Of a stretch of DNA of 64,000 nt, positions 9,006 to 17,621 are shown piece by piece. Where the stretch lies: positions 31,354-95,353 of the forward strand of contig NZ_AUME01000009.1 of assembly GCF_000430525.1 (NCBI RefSeq). The letters are read 5' to 3'. Below the pieces are notes generated by a model. It was not told the origin of the DNA and ran no database searches. It was given only the letters and a program-made list of their open reading frames with translations. Source of the DNA: Prevotella corporis DSM 18810 = JCM 8529. GTDB taxonomy: Bacteria > Bacteroidota > Bacteroidia > Bacteroidales > Bacteroidaceae. Every line of letters starts with the position of its first letter. Positions within the stretch are counted from its first letter, which is position 1. A program made the translations under genes and the position numbers.

Positions 9006-10250
9006 ATGAAAGTATTAGTAACGAACATAGGTATTCTTGCCGGCGTGGGACACGAGGGAAAACGCTGTCTGAAAGGTGAGGAAATGTTGAAACTCAATAC
9101 CATCGAGCATGCTTTTCTATATGTGGAAAACGGACGTATTGTTGATTACGGTCCACGTGTGGATATACCTCAGATAGGACGCGACGTGTTGGTGGTCGAT
9201 GCAGAAGGTGGCGCCGTGTTGCCATCGTTCTGCGATTCCCATACTCATGTGGTTTACGCAGGCAGTCGCGAGGGTGAGTTCGTGGATAAGATCCGCGGAC
9301 TTAGCTATGCTGAAATTGCCAAACGTGGGGGCGGTATTCTCAATTCTGCCGACCGGTTGCATGAGCTTTCCGAAGAAGAGCTTTACAAGCAGGCAATGCA
9401 GCGTGTGGACGAGGTGATTAAGAAAGGCACTGGAGCCATGGAAATTAAAAGTGGCTATGGACTGACGCTGGAAGATGAATTGAAGATGTTGCGCGTAATC
9501 CGCCACATCAAACAGACTGCTCCGATAAAAGTAGTGGCTAACTTCCTTGGTGCACATGCTGTGGGAAGAGCCTATACCGGACGCCAATCAGAATATGTAG
9601 ATCACATCATCAGCGATATGTTGCCGGCAGTGGCAAAGGAACATCTTGCCGACTTCATTGACGTCTTCTGCGATGAGGGCTTCTTTACTCCCGATGAGAC
9701 GCGCCGACTGCTACAGGCAGGAGCGAAGTATGGGCTGCGAGGAAAAATTCATGGCGAGGAACTTGCCGTCTCGGGCGGAGTGGAAGTTGCTGTGGATTGT
9801 AATGCCTTGTCAGTGGATCATCTCGAAGCCATGGACAACCGCGACATTGAGTTGCTCAAGAATTCAGAAACCATTCCCACGGCATTGCCCGGCACTTCGT
9901 TCTTCCTGAACATGCCATTCGCACCTGGCAGAAAAATGATAGAAGCCGGATTGCCATTGGCGATAGCTTCCGACTACAATCCCGGTTCTACGCCATCGGG
10001 CGATATGAAGTTTGCCGTTTCATTGGCTTGTATCAAGATGCGTCTCATGCCAGCAGAGGCTATTAATGCAACAACATTGAATTCCGCCTGTGCAATGGGA
10101 ATAAGCGAAGACTATGGATCGATAACAAAGGGCAAAGTCGCCAACTTCTACATCACCGATCCAATCCCCTCCATCGACTTCATACCCTACGCCTATACCA
10201 CCCCCATTATCCGCCGCATCTTCCTAAAAGGAGAAGAATACAAAGGCTGA
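9006..10250 (+). CDS. hutI: Imidazolonepropionase
   Basis: Amidohydrolase that opens imidazolone propionate to N-formimino-L-glutamate. Metal-binding motifs are visible: the His-x-His of FCDSHTHVVYAGSREGEF (near residue 70), HGEEL, and the late Asp in IASDYNPGST. An open frame extends upstream to a GTG at 8961, but that stretch is the terminator hairpin, so the ATG at 9006 (MKVLVTNIGIL) is chosen, giving 414 residues, normal for the family. It completes the histidine-to-glutamate route. Confidence 0.95.
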   Translation: MKVLVTNIGILAGVGHEGKRCLKGEEMLKLNTIEHAFLYVENGRIVDYGPRVDIPQIGRDVLVVDAEGGAVLPSFCDSHTHVVYAGSREGEFVDKIRGLSYAEIAKRGGGILNSADRLHELSEEELYKQAMQRVDEVIKKGTGAMEIKSGYGLTLEDELKMLRVIRHIKQTAPIKVVANFLGAHAVGRAYTGRQSEYVDHIISDMLPAVAKEHLADFIDVFCDEGFFTPDETRRLLQAGAKYGLRGKIHGEELAVSGGVEVAVDCNALSVDHLEAMDNRDIELLKNSETIPTALPGTSFFLNMPFAPGRKMIEAGLPLAIASDYNPGSTPSGDMKFAVSLACIKMRLMPAEAINATTLNSACAMGISEDYGSITKGKVANFYITDPIPSIDFIPYAYTTPIIRRIFLKGEEYKG

Positions 10251-10257
10251 ATCACCA

Positions 10258-10299
10258 CCCTTGTCCGCAAGAGGATTATCACCTTCGGACAGGGGTTTT
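10258..10299 (+). terminator. Terminator after hutI
   Basis: CCCTTGTCCG pairs with CGGACAGGGG across an 18-base loop (one G-T pair), followed by TTTT. It begins 7 bases past the hutI stop. Confidence 0.75.
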
Positions 10300-10576
10300 C
10301 AATACCCTGCAAGTATAACAGCCAATACTTATTGGTGGATGTTGTCGCATCGTTACATACTTTATAGTACGAATTCGCAGATTTACAATTCAGAACTCAT
10401 GCTTTGGGTAATCTTGCCTTGTATCGCACTGTCGCAGTATGTCAGTATAAATACACGTTGAAAGTGCTGAAAATCGATTGATATATCGAAAAAAATATGT
10501 AAGTTTGCATATTGTAAATTAGGAATGAGTTGAAGTTTTTCATTCATCCCTTCGTTTAATATTAATAATTAAGCAC
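10300..10576. other. Intergenic region upstream of the TPR gene
   Basis: Holds a promoter near its right end: ATTG at 10477-10480, 19 bases, then TAAGTTTG at 10500-10507, an exact -7 match. The remaining 180 bases show no gene; a small open frame reading through the hutI terminator is not credible. Confidence 0.55.
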
Positions 10577-11449
10577 ATGAACTTTTTTCAGAAACTCTTC
10601 GGGGGCAAGGAAGAGACAAAAGAAGAGGCGAAAGTACAGAACGACGCAAAGGATTTTGAGGTGTTGAAGTATGATGGAGTCCGTGCGATGAAAACCGGAC
10701 AGTATGATTATGCCATCAGATGTTTCAAGCATGCGTTAGAGATACAGGACGATTTGGAAATCCACGATCATCTTTCCATCACCTATGCCACAACAAACCA
10801 ACTCAACGATGCCTATGAGGAACTGCTGTTGCTCAACGAGGCTCAGCCCGACAATATCAAGGTGCTTATTCGTATGGCCAACATTGCCTATATGATGGAG
10901 AACTATGGCATGATGGGTTTGGCATGTGAGAAGGCGTTGATGATTGATAAAGACAATGCCGAGGTGAACTATCTCTATGCGCAGGCTAGCAAAGGACAGG
11001 GTGACGATGTGAATACGGTTGCTCTGACGACAAAGGCTATCTCGCTGAACGACAAGTATGGTGACGCCTATCTGCTGCGAGGCGAAACGCTTCTCCGTAT
11101 GGAAAAACTCGATGAGGCTGATGAGGATGCTTTGTGGCTCATCGAACACACTGATAACAACGAGGATGTGTTGCTGCTGAAGGCTCGTATCGAACGTGCC
11201 CGCAAGACGAACGAAAAGGCCTTGGAGTACTTCACTAAGGTGATAGAAGCCGATCCGTTCTCGGCCGTTGCCTATAAGGAACGTGGCGAGGTGTATGCGG
11301 AGATGGGGGAGGCTGGAAAGGCCGAAGAAGATGTGGCCAAGGCAGCTGAGTTGTCTCCTGTAAAAGAAGCCGAAGGTGGCAATCCATCGGAGGATATTGA
11401 GCAGAAAATCAACGATAAGTATAAGGATATGAACCCGTATGGATTTTGA
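10577..11449 (+). CDS. Tetratricopeptide-repeat protein
   Basis: 290 residues built from about six TPR units, for example YDGVRAMKTGQYDYAIRCFKHALEI near residue 34 and KALEYFTKVIEADPFSAVAYKERGEVYAEMG near 215. There is no signal peptide or membrane segment, so it is probably a cytosolic scaffold for protein-protein contacts. The N-terminus (MNFFQKLFGGKEETKEE) and C-terminus are charged and low in complexity. Its partner cannot be inferred. It has its own promoter; the downstream DAHP synthase gene starts 82 bases later and may be co-transcribed. Confidence 0.85.
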   Translation: MNFFQKLFGGKEETKEEAKVQNDAKDFEVLKYDGVRAMKTGQYDYAIRCFKHALEIQDDLEIHDHLSITYATTNQLNDAYEELLLLNEAQPDNIKVLIRMANIAYMMENYGMMGLACEKALMIDKDNAEVNYLYAQASKGQGDDVNTVALTTKAISLNDKYGDAYLLRGETLLRMEKLDEADEDALWLIEHTDNNEDVLLLKARIERARKTNEKALEYFTKVIEADPFSAVAYKERGEVYAEMGEAGKAEEDVAKAAELSPVKEAEGGNPSEDIEQKINDKYKDMNPYGF

Positions 11450-11530
11450 TAGTTGACTTTGTTGTTGGGAGTTAGGCTTCGACAGCGCTCTGTTGGCAGA
11501 AGCGAATCGCTGCCTTTCCCGACTGATGCT

Positions 11531-12601
11531 ATGGATATGAAATTAGACTTACAGCCTTTAGGACTTCCTTGTGAGGAGAATCATCCACTGATTATTGCGG
11601 GACCTTGTTCTGCAGAAAGCGAATCGCAGGTGATGGATACTGCCCGACAACTGGCAGCAAAGGGATGCCGTATGTTCCGTGCCGGAGTTTGGAAACCGCG
11701 CACTAAGCCTGGAGGTTTTGAAGGTCACGGAGAGAAAGCACTGCCGTGGATGAACCGAGTCAAAGTGGAGACAGGCATGCTCATCTCCACTGAGGTAGCG
11801 ACTCCCGAACATGTAAAGCTGGCTTTGAAATATGGGATGGATATCCTTTGGGTGGGTGCGAGAACCTCAGCAAACCCGTTTGCCATGCAGGCGTTGGCCG
11901 ACTCCTTGAAAGGTCTTGATTTACCTGTACTTGTCAAAAATCCCGTTAATCCCGACTTGGAACTGTGGATAGGAGCCTTGCAGCGTCTCAATCAAGCTGG
12001 CATCAAGCGGCTGGGAGCCATTCATCGAGGATTTTCGAGCTACGAAAAGAAGATTTATCGCAATCTCCCCATGTGGCAGATACCCATAGAATTGCGCCGT
12101 AGAATCCCAGATTTGCCCATCATCTGTGACCCCAGTCATATAGGAGGACGCCGCGATTTGATAGCTCCCCTTTGCCAGCAGGGATTGGATTTGGGCTTCG
12201 ATGGTCTGATAGTTGAGAGCCATTGCAAGCCTGATGAGGCTTGGAGCGATGCCCGTCAACAGGTGACACCTGACTTTCTCGATGAGATTCTATCGTTGCT
12301 TGTGATTCGCGACAAGCATACAACGAGCGAAGAACTACACCAGCTGCGTTCGCAGATTGACGAAATGGACAACAGTATTATTGATATGTTAGCCCAACGG
12401 TTTCTACTATGTCGGGAAATAGGGCGTTACAAGAAAGACCATAACATGACAGTGCTCCAGTCGGCCCGCTATAATGAAATTTTGAAGAAATTCGGAACAC
12501 AGGCCAGCCTTTGTGGCATGGATCCGGATTTCACAGCCCATCTCTTTGAGATAATCCACGAGGAAAGTATTCGCCAACAGCTGATTATAGTTAATCAGTA
12601 G
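11531..12601 (+). CDS. DAHP synthase / chorismate mutase (type II) fusion
   Basis: Bifunctional shikimate-pathway enzyme. Residues about 1-250 are a KDO8P-synthase-like DAHP synthase (IIAGPCSAESESQVMDTARQL; RAGVWKPRTKPGGFEG; CDPSHIGGRRD), joining phosphoenolpyruvate and erythrose 4-phosphate. Residues about 265-356 are an AroQ-type chorismate mutase (ELHQLRSQIDEMDNSIIDMLAQRFLLCREIG). This fusion is common in Bacteroidetes. An open frame extends to 11453 but those 26 residues do not resemble the family, so the ATG at 11531 is preferred (11537 is also possible). Confidence 0.9.
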   Translation: MDMKLDLQPLGLPCEENHPLIIAGPCSAESESQVMDTARQLAAKGCRMFRAGVWKPRTKPGGFEGHGEKALPWMNRVKVETGMLISTEVATPEHVKLALKYGMDILWVGARTSANPFAMQALADSLKGLDLPVLVKNPVNPDLELWIGALQRLNQAGIKRLGAIHRGFSSYEKKIYRNLPMWQIPIELRRRIPDLPIICDPSHIGGRRDLIAPLCQQGLDLGFDGLIVESHCKPDEAWSDARQQVTPDFLDEILSLLVIRDKHTTSEELHQLRSQIDEMDNSIIDMLAQRFLLCREIGRYKKDHNMTVLQSARYNEILKKFGTQASLCGMDPDFTAHLFEIIHEESIRQQLIIVNQ

Positions 12602-12682
12602 GGTTTGGGAGGACGGTGCTTTAACATTCATGAGAGGCAAGCTATTATTCATCAAAGTTTAATAAAAAAAGGAAACAGAAAC

Positions 12683-12916
12683 ATGAAAAGATGGCAGAAA
12701 ATTATTGGCGCTCTCGTGCTTATGGCATTGGCCCTGTATGATTATTTTGTCTTGACATGGGCGAGGATTGGAGTAGCGACGATAAAAGGTTATCGACTCA
12801 CGGTTAGTAATATGCGCCAATATGCTTTGGAGAGAATTGACGAACTGGGGATAATCATTCTGGTAAACTTTCTTGTTGCACTTCTTTTGTTTATTTGTTT
12901 GTGGAGAAAGAAGTAG
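12683..12916 (+). CDS. Small membrane protein
   Basis: 77 residues with two membrane segments: about residues 7-24 (IIGALVLMALALYDYFVL) and 56-73 (IIILVNFLVALLLFICLW). The basic tail RKK suggests the C-terminus is cytoplasmic. The ATG at 12683 has a purine-rich stretch upstream (AAAAAAAGGAAAC). It lies 81 bases after the chorismate mutase fusion. Function unknown. Confidence 0.6.
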   Translation: MKRWQKIIGALVLMALALYDYFVLTWARIGVATIKGYRLTVSNMRQYALERIDELGIIILVNFLVALLLFICLWRKK

Positions 12917-13001
12917 CCAGGAAAAAGTGTTCTGTGTCCAAAATTTGAATCAAACTGAGTGACTTCCACCTTCAACAATCTGTCCTTGTAATTAAATAAT
13001 A

Positions 13002-13976
13002 ATGAAAGACCTACTTCTTCTTTTTCTCATCTTTCTGCCTCTCGGCCTTTGCGCTCAGGAACAGTTGCGAATTGTGGAGTGGAACGTGGAGAATCTCTTT
13101 GATGCTCGGCACGATTCGTTGAAGAACGACGGGGAATTCTTGCCTGACTCTCCACGCCATTGGACACGCACGAAGTATTGGGAAAAACTGAATAAAGTGG
13201 GGCAGGGACTGATTTCCTGTGGCGAGGATACTGACAGATGGCATCTTCCTGACCTGATTGGATTGTGCGAGGTGGAGAACGACAGCACGATGATATATCT
13301 GACGGAACGTTCGCTGCTACGCAAAGTACGCTATCAATATGTTATGACAAGCTCGTCAGATGAGCGCGGAATAGATGTGGCCTTGCTCTATTCGCCTTTT
13401 TCCTTCCGTTTTATCCATGCCGACACCATCAAGGTAATACCAATCAAGGAAATGAAGCCCACGAGAGATATCCTCCATGTGGCTGGTGAAGTGATGAACG
13501 GTGACACGCTGCATATCTTCCTTGTGCATGCGCCGAGCCGTTCGGGTGGTGAAATGGCATCACGCCCTTTCAGAATGCATGTTGCCGAGCGATTATGCAC
13601 TTCTATCGACTCTCTTCGCCAATGCTGTCCGATGGCGAAAATCATCGTGATGGGCGATTTCAACGATTATGCCGACGATGCTTCCTTGAGGAAAATCTAT
13701 GCGCACGGACTGTTCAATGTCTCCGCTATGGCGAAAGGACGAAACGGGGCCAAAGCCACTTACCGCTATCGGGGAGAGTGGGGGAGTCTGGACCAAATAT
13801 TATTGAGCGAAAACTTGTTGAAAAAGGTGTTGCGTTGCCGTATCAACGATGCAGACTTTCTCATCGAACAAGATGAGAAGTACGGCGGTGTGAAGCCCCG
13901 AAGGTTCTACAACGGTATGCGCTACAACAAGGGCTACAGCGACCATCTGCCGTTGGTGCTGGATGTTAGAATTTGA
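13002..13976 (+). CDS. Secreted endonuclease/exonuclease/phosphatase-family protein
   Basis: 324 residues. A signal peptide (LLLLFLIFLPLGLCAQ) suggests export to the periplasm or surface. The EEP fold motifs are present in order: VEWNVENLF (about residue 25), IGLCEVEN (Mg-binding Glu, about 87), LLYSPF, HAPSRSGGE, MGDFNDYADD (about 222) and SDHLPLVLDV near the end, with the catalytic His. It probably hydrolyses a phosphodiester, but the substrate cannot be told. It is the last host gene before the ICE. Confidence 0.85.
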   Translation: MKDLLLLFLIFLPLGLCAQEQLRIVEWNVENLFDARHDSLKNDGEFLPDSPRHWTRTKYWEKLNKVGQGLISCGEDTDRWHLPDLIGLCEVENDSTMIYLTERSLLRKVRYQYVMTSSSDERGIDVALLYSPFSFRFIHADTIKVIPIKEMKPTRDILHVAGEVMNGDTLHIFLVHAPSRSGGEMASRPFRMHVAERLCTSIDSLRQCCPMAKIIVMGDFNDYADDASLRKIYAHGLFNVSAMAKGRNGAKATYRYRGEWGSLDQILLSENLLKKVLRCRINDADFLIEQDEKYGGVKPRRFYNGMRYNKGYSDHLPLVLDVRI

Positions 13977-14030
13977 ATTCGCGGTATAAAGCTGAACCGT
14001 CCATTTTTGCTTTTTTAGTAAATTTATTTG

Positions 14031-14040
14031 GCAAAGTTAC
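14031..14040 (-). other. Candidate left attachment-site core
   Basis: GCAAAGTTAC, the complement of GTAACTTTGC, matches the IntDOT core consensus GTAnnTTTGC at all fixed positions. It lies 55 bases past the last host gene and 320 before the integrase. The same motif also serves as a Bacteroidetes -7 promoter box, so chance occurrence is possible. Confidence 0.4.
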
Positions 14041-14163
14041 TACAAAAAAGTGAAATGCGGAAAGATATAGTGATAGAATTGAGTTACAAGGGTTTTGGTT
14101 GAAGTGGCGATAATCCGTGAAGCCATTACAATCCCTGCCGAAGCCAAATCCTGACGCCGCTAC

Positions 14164-14276
14164 GTTACTTGTTCGTAACCATACCCGAAAATGCGACAAA
14201 CGGGTACGAATAGCGAAACAAGGCTCTAAGGAATAGTGAGTTATCCATAACTCATGCGAAAAATCAGGTTACGGAA
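14164..14276. repeat. Candidate integrase arm-type sites, left end
   Basis: GTTAC at 14164-14168, TTCGTAACC at 14172-14180 and GGTTACGGAA (complement TTCCGTAACC) at 14267-14276. Similar CGTAAC-type words recur near the right end (63084-63198). Their position between the core and int fits arm sites bound by the N-terminal domain of IntDOT-type integrases. Confidence 0.45.
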
Positions 14277-14359
14277 AAAGATTGCGCCGTTCCTCCCCGT
14301 TTTGCGTACCAACACCGGACTCTTCACCAACTAATTTTGAAACCCAAAAATTAAGGACA

Positions 14360-15595
14360 ATGAAGAGTACATTTTCAGTAATCTACTACCTCAAGCGTCA
14401 GGTAGTGAAAAAGGACGGGACAGTTCCCGTCATGGGACGCATCACGGTGGACGGCAGCCAGACACAGTTCAGCTGCAAACTGACTGTCGATCCGAAACTG
14501 TGGGACACCAAAGGTGGACGTGTCACGGGCAGAAGCACGGCGGCACTCGAAACGAACCGTATGCTTGACAAGATGCGGGTACGCATCAACAGGCATTATC
14601 AGGAAATCATGGAGCGTGACAACTTCGTCACGGCGGAGAAGGTGAAGAACGCCTTTCTCGGACTGGAACACCGCTACCACACGCTGATGCAGGTGTTCCG
14701 CCAGCACAACGAGGACTACGAGAAGCAGGTGGAGGCAGGCATGAAAGCCAAAGGCACGCTGCTGAAGTACCGCACCGTTTACAAGCACATGCAAGAGTTC
14801 CTCGACATCCGCTACCATGTGAAGGACATCGCCCTAAAAGAGCTTACCCCGGCTTTCATCTCCGACTTCGAGATGTTCCTGCGCACGGACAAGCACTGCT
14901 GCACCAATACCGTGTGGCTGTACGTCTGCCCGTTACGGACGATGGTATTCATCGCCATCAACAACGAGTGGCTGACGCGCGACCCGTTCCGCGAGTATGA
15001 AATCAAGAAGGAGGAAACAACACGCAGTTTCCTGACCAAAGATGAGATCCGCCTGCTGATGGAGGGGAAACTGAAAAACGCCAAACAGGAATTGTACCGC
15101 GACCTCTACCTGTTCTGCGCCTTCACGGGGCTGTCGTTCGCGGATATGCGCAACCTTACGGAAGAGAATATCCGCACCTACTTCGACGAACACGAGTGGA
15201 TAAACATCAACCGCCAGAAAACGGGCGTGGTGTCCAACATCCGCCTGCTCGACATCGCCAACCGCATAATCGGCAAATACCGGGGACTGTGCGGGGACGG
15301 CAGGATATTTCCCGTTCCGCATTATAACACGTGCCTTGCCGGTATCCGTGCCGTCGCCAAGCGTTGCGGCATCACCAAGCATATCACGTGGCATCAGAGC
15401 CGCCACACGGCAGCCACGACGATATTCCTCTCCAACGGTGTTCCCATCGAAACGGTCAGCTCCATGCTCGGACACAAGAGCATAAAGACGACGCAGATTT
15501 ACGCAAAGATAACCAAAGAGAAGCTCAATCAGGACATGGAGAACCTTGCCGCAAGATTGAACGGCGTCGAGGAATTTGCAGGTTGCACCATCTAA
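14360..15595 (+). CDS. int: Tyrosine integrase of the ICE (IntDOT type)
   Basis: 411-residue tyrosine recombinase that inserts and excises the element. The N-terminal region (TFSVIYYLKRQVVKKDGT) is the arm-binding domain of Bacteroidetes integrases, residues about 110-200 are the core-binding SAM-like domain, and the catalytic domain follows. Seen residues: Arg in QSRHTAATTIF (about 348), His in MLGHKSIKTTQ and the nucleophile Tyr in QIYAKI (about 381). The first catalytic Arg is replaced by Ser (TGLSFADM), a known peculiarity of IntDOT. The ATG at 14360 follows AAGGACA; the upstream extension is not homologous. Confidence 0.95.
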   Translation: MKSTFSVIYYLKRQVVKKDGTVPVMGRITVDGSQTQFSCKLTVDPKLWDTKGGRVTGRSTAALETNRMLDKMRVRINRHYQEIMERDNFVTAEKVKNAFLGLEHRYHTLMQVFRQHNEDYEKQVEAGMKAKGTLLKYRTVYKHMQEFLDIRYHVKDIALKELTPAFISDFEMFLRTDKHCCTNTVWLYVCPLRTMVFIAINNEWLTRDPFREYEIKKEETTRSFLTKDEIRLLMEGKLKNAKQELYRDLYLFCAFTGLSFADMRNLTEENIRTYFDEHEWININRQKTGVVSNIRLLDIANRIIGKYRGLCGDGRIFPVPHYNTCLAGIRAVAKRCGITKHITWHQSRHTAATTIFLSNGVPIETVSSMLGHKSIKTTQIYAKITKEKLNQDMENLAARLNGVEEFAGCTI

Positions 15596-15606
15596 AAAGA
15601 AAAGCC

Positions 15607-15969
15607 ATGAAACGTGACACAATCATCATCGAGGACAAGGCAGTCAGCGTAACCGGTAACGACGTGTGGATGACCGCCACCGAAATAGCCGGATTGTTCC
15701 ATACGACCGTCCCGGCAGTGAACGCCGCCATCAGAGCCGTCCGCAAGTCGGACGTGCTGAACGACTACGAGGTGTGCCGCTACATGCAGCTTGAAAACGG
15801 GCTGCACGCGGACGTGTACGCCCTTGAAATCATCATCCCGGTCGCTTTCAGGGTGAATACCTACAACACCCACCTGTTCCGCACATGGCTGGTGGGAAAG
15901 GCACTCTCACAAGAGAAACGGCAGACATACGTGATGTTCATACAGAACGGAAAAGCCGGGTATTGCTGA
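15607..15969 (+). CDS. Putative DNA-binding protein, RhuM-like
   Basis: 120 residues, starting 11 bases after int. The segment VWMTATEIAGLFHTTVPAVNAAIRAV resembles a helix-turn-helix, and the later ALEIIIPVAFRVNTYNTHLFRTWL is like the RhuM/phage antirepressor-type proteins. It is compact with no membrane segment. It may regulate int or be a remnant of a longer RhuM protein. A bidirectional hairpin ends the gene. Confidence 0.6.
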   Translation: MKRDTIIIEDKAVSVTGNDVWMTATEIAGLFHTTVPAVNAAIRAVRKSDVLNDYEVCRYMQLENGLHADVYALEIIIPVAFRVNTYNTHLFRTWLVGKALSQEKRQTYVMFIQNGKAGYC

Positions 15970-15989
15970 TTGCACATACCCCATAAGAC

Positions 15990-16035
15990 AAGTAAACGGG
16001 TAGCACCACAAAAGGTGTCACCCGTTTACTTTTTC
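15990..16035. terminator. Terminator between convergent genes
   Basis: AAGTAAACGGGT pairs perfectly with ACCCGTTTACTT; inside it GCACC pairs with GGTGT around an ACAAAA loop. TTTTT follows on the plus strand, serving int and the RhuM-like gene. It may also stop the convergent minus-strand regulators. Confidence 0.85.
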
Positions 16036-16046
16036 ATGAAACCGCC

Positions 16047-16352
16047 TCACTCCAGCGGCTTGCGGTAGTTCGCTTCCAGTACCCCGCGCAGCCCCGTTTC
16101 CGGGTAAAGCACCTTCCCTCCCAAAAGTATGAAGGGCAACACGCGGTTGTTGCGGTATTCCTGCAAGGTGCGCCGGCTCACACGGAGCAGTTCCGACACC
16201 TCGCCGTCCGTCAGGTAACGTTCCCCGTCCAGCGGAGGACGGTAGCTTTCCAGAAATGCGGACAGCCATTTCGAGCCTTTGCGCATATCCTGCACCACAG
16301 AGGCTATCGGCTCGTCTTCCATCGTAAAAACATCGTTGTTCTCGTTCATCAT
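16047..16352 (-). CDS. Helix-turn-helix protein, excisionase-like
   Basis: About 102 residues with an excisionase-type winged helix: YLTDGEVSELLRVSRRTLQEYRNNRVLPFILLGGKVLYPETGL. Such small proteins bend DNA or repress promoters in ICEs. It lies downstream of a second HTH gene (16384-16683) on the minus strand, 31 bases apart, forming an operon that diverges from xis2c. Start chosen at the double Met (MMNENND). Confidence 0.75.
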   Translation of the reverse strand: MMNENNDVFTMEDEPIASVVQDMRKGSKWLSAFLESYRPPLDGERYLTDGEVSELLRVSRRTLQEYRNNRVLPFILLGGKVLYPETGLRGVLEANYRKPLE

Positions 16353-16383
16353 AACTTCGGATTCAGTGGGTGAATAAATCAAA

Positions 16384-16683
16384 TCATCTGCCGTGCGGAT
16401 AGAGCGTGCCGACAAGCGGTATCAGCCGCTTCACCTCCTCTGGCTTGTAATAGAACCTGCGGTTTATCTGCGAGTAGCCGATAAGCCGCCTGTCACGCAG
16501 CGTCTGCAACGTGCGCGGGCTTATTCTCAACTGCCCGCAGACCTCCTCGCCCGTGAGCCATCTTTCCATGCGCCCCGTGTCGCTTTTGCGCCTCAGGGCG
16601 GCGACCTTCTCCGAGAGTGCGCCGAATGCCGCCACCATCATCTCGAAAGTCTTTTTCTCGATAGATACTATTTCCATATTCAT
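16384..16683 (-). CDS. Helix-turn-helix protein, excisionase-like
   Basis: About 100 residues. A predicted helical N-terminus (VSIEKKTFEMMVAAFGALSEKV) is followed by the HTH RWLTGEEVCGQLRISPRTLQTLRDRRLIGYS. First gene of the minus-strand regulator pair. The starts MNMEIV (16683) and MEIV (16677) are both possible. Its -7 box lies at 16702-16709. It resembles the neighbouring three HTH proteins, so it may have arisen by duplication. Confidence 0.75.
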   Translation of the reverse strand: MNMEIVSIEKKTFEMMVAAFGALSEKVAALRRKSDTGRMERWLTGEEVCGQLRISPRTLQTLRDRRLIGYSQINRRFYYKPEEVKRLIPLVGTLYPHGR

Positions 16684-16701
16684 GTCATTTAGAGTTTGCC
16701 G

Positions 16702-16709
16702 CAAAGGTA
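16702..16709 (-). promoter_or_regulatory. -7 box of the minus-strand regulator pair
   Basis: CAAAGGTA on the plus strand, TACCTTTG on the minus strand: an exact TAnnTTTG. It lies 19 bases upstream of the HTH start at 16683. No clear -33 element is seen at the expected spacing. Confidence 0.5.
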
Positions 16710-16800
16710 ACGAAACGGCATACAAGACGTATCGTTTTCCGCTGAAAGGCTGCCTGTTGCGCCGTTTGACCGGGTTACGGAGCCATCTTCCGCAAAAATC

Positions 16801-16856
16801 TTACGTGAGTCACGTAGTGAGTTGTTAAAGCCCCTTTTGTTTATTGCCGAATTTTG
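16801..16856 (+). promoter_or_regulatory. Activator-type operator and weak promoter of the excision operon
   Basis: TACGTGA-G-TCACGTA at 16802-16816 is a perfect 15-base palindrome in the divergent region. The nearest -7 candidate for xis2c is GAATTTTG at 16849-16856, imperfect at its first base, with no good -33. A weak promoter preceded by a palindrome is what one expects at the RteC-activated xis2c promoter of CTnDOT; that RteC binds here is inference. Confidence 0.5.
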
Positions 16857-16884
16857 TCGCAGAAACAAAAAGAAAGGACTGAAC

Positions 16885-17247
16885 ATGAAAGTGATAACAA
16901 TGGAAAGTTCCGCCTACAAGGAGATGATGGCGCAGATTGCGAACATCGCAGGGTACATCCGCGAGGCAAGGGACGAGAAGAAACGGAAGCGGGAAACCGA
17001 AGACAAGCTGCTTGACACGGCACAGGCGGCGAAGATGCTCAACGTGAGCAAGCGCACCATGCAGCGTATGCGCACCGACCACCGTATCGAGTATGTGGTG
17101 GTACGCGGAAGCTGCCGCTACCGCCTTTCCGAGATACTGCGGCTATTGGAGGACAACACAGTAAGGAACGAGGAAGGGACAATAGACACCCTGTTCCACA
17201 ACCACACGCTGCGCACGGGCGGCAAACCAAAAGGAAGGAGGACATAG
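16885..17247 (+). CDS. xis2c: Excision protein Xis2c-like
   Basis: 121 residues; helix-turn-helix DKLLDTAQAAKMLNVSKRTMQRMRTDHRIEYVVVRGSCRYRL at about 42-85, with a basic charged N-terminal helix (REARDEKKRKRETED). First gene of the excision operon. In CTnDOT, Xis2c and Xis2d are needed for excision and also activate the tra promoter. The assignment is by position and HTH type. The downstream stop and the xis2d start are 3 bases apart. Confidence 0.8.
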   Translation: MKVITMESSAYKEMMAQIANIAGYIREARDEKKRKRETEDKLLDTAQAAKMLNVSKRTMQRMRTDHRIEYVVVRGSCRYRLSEILRLLEDNTVRNEEGTIDTLFHNHTLRTGGKPKGRRT

Positions 17248-17250
17248 GTC

Positions 17251-17601
17251 ATGGAACTGCTCACACGAAACAACTTCGAGGGCTGGATGCAGAAGCTGAT
17301 GGAACGGCTCGACCGTCAGGACGAACTGCTGCTGGCGATGAAGGCTGAGGGGAAACAGCCCACTATCACGGAAAGCATCCGCCTTTTCGACAATCAGGAT
17401 TTGTGCATGTTGCTCCAGATAAGCAAACGCACCCTCCAACGCTACCGCAGCGTAGGCGCATTGCCCTACAAGACGCTGGGCAAGAAGACCTATTACAGCG
17501 AGGAGGACGTGCTGACATTCCTTTCCAACCATATCAAGGACTTCAAAAAGGAAGATATAGCCTTCTACAAGGCTCGTATCCATAATTTCTTTCATAAATA
17601 A
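17251..17601 (+). CDS. xis2d: Excision protein Xis2d-like
   Basis: 116 residues; the N-terminus (LTRNNFEGWMQKLMERLDRQDELL) is followed by the HTH FDNQDLCMLLQISKRTLQRYRSVGALPYKTLGKKTYYSEEDVLTFL. It pairs with Xis2c in the CTnDOT excision complex with IntDOT. It is tightly coupled to xis2c and lies 20 bases before orf3. Confidence 0.82.
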   Translation: MELLTRNNFEGWMQKLMERLDRQDELLLAMKAEGKQPTITESIRLFDNQDLCMLLQISKRTLQRYRSVGALPYKTLGKKTYYSEEDVLTFLSNHIKDFKKEDIAFYKARIHNFFHK

Positions 17602-17621
17602 CCCATTAAAACATTTTTCAG

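Noticed and set aside
14001..14010. CCATTTTTGC as a plus-strand left core
   Set aside because: It fits the direct-repeat orientation of the right candidate but misses two of the eight fixed bases of GTAnnTTTGC.
14282..14359. Upstream start of the integrase
   Set aside because: The extra 26 residues are unlike IntDOT; the ATG at 14360 gives the family length.
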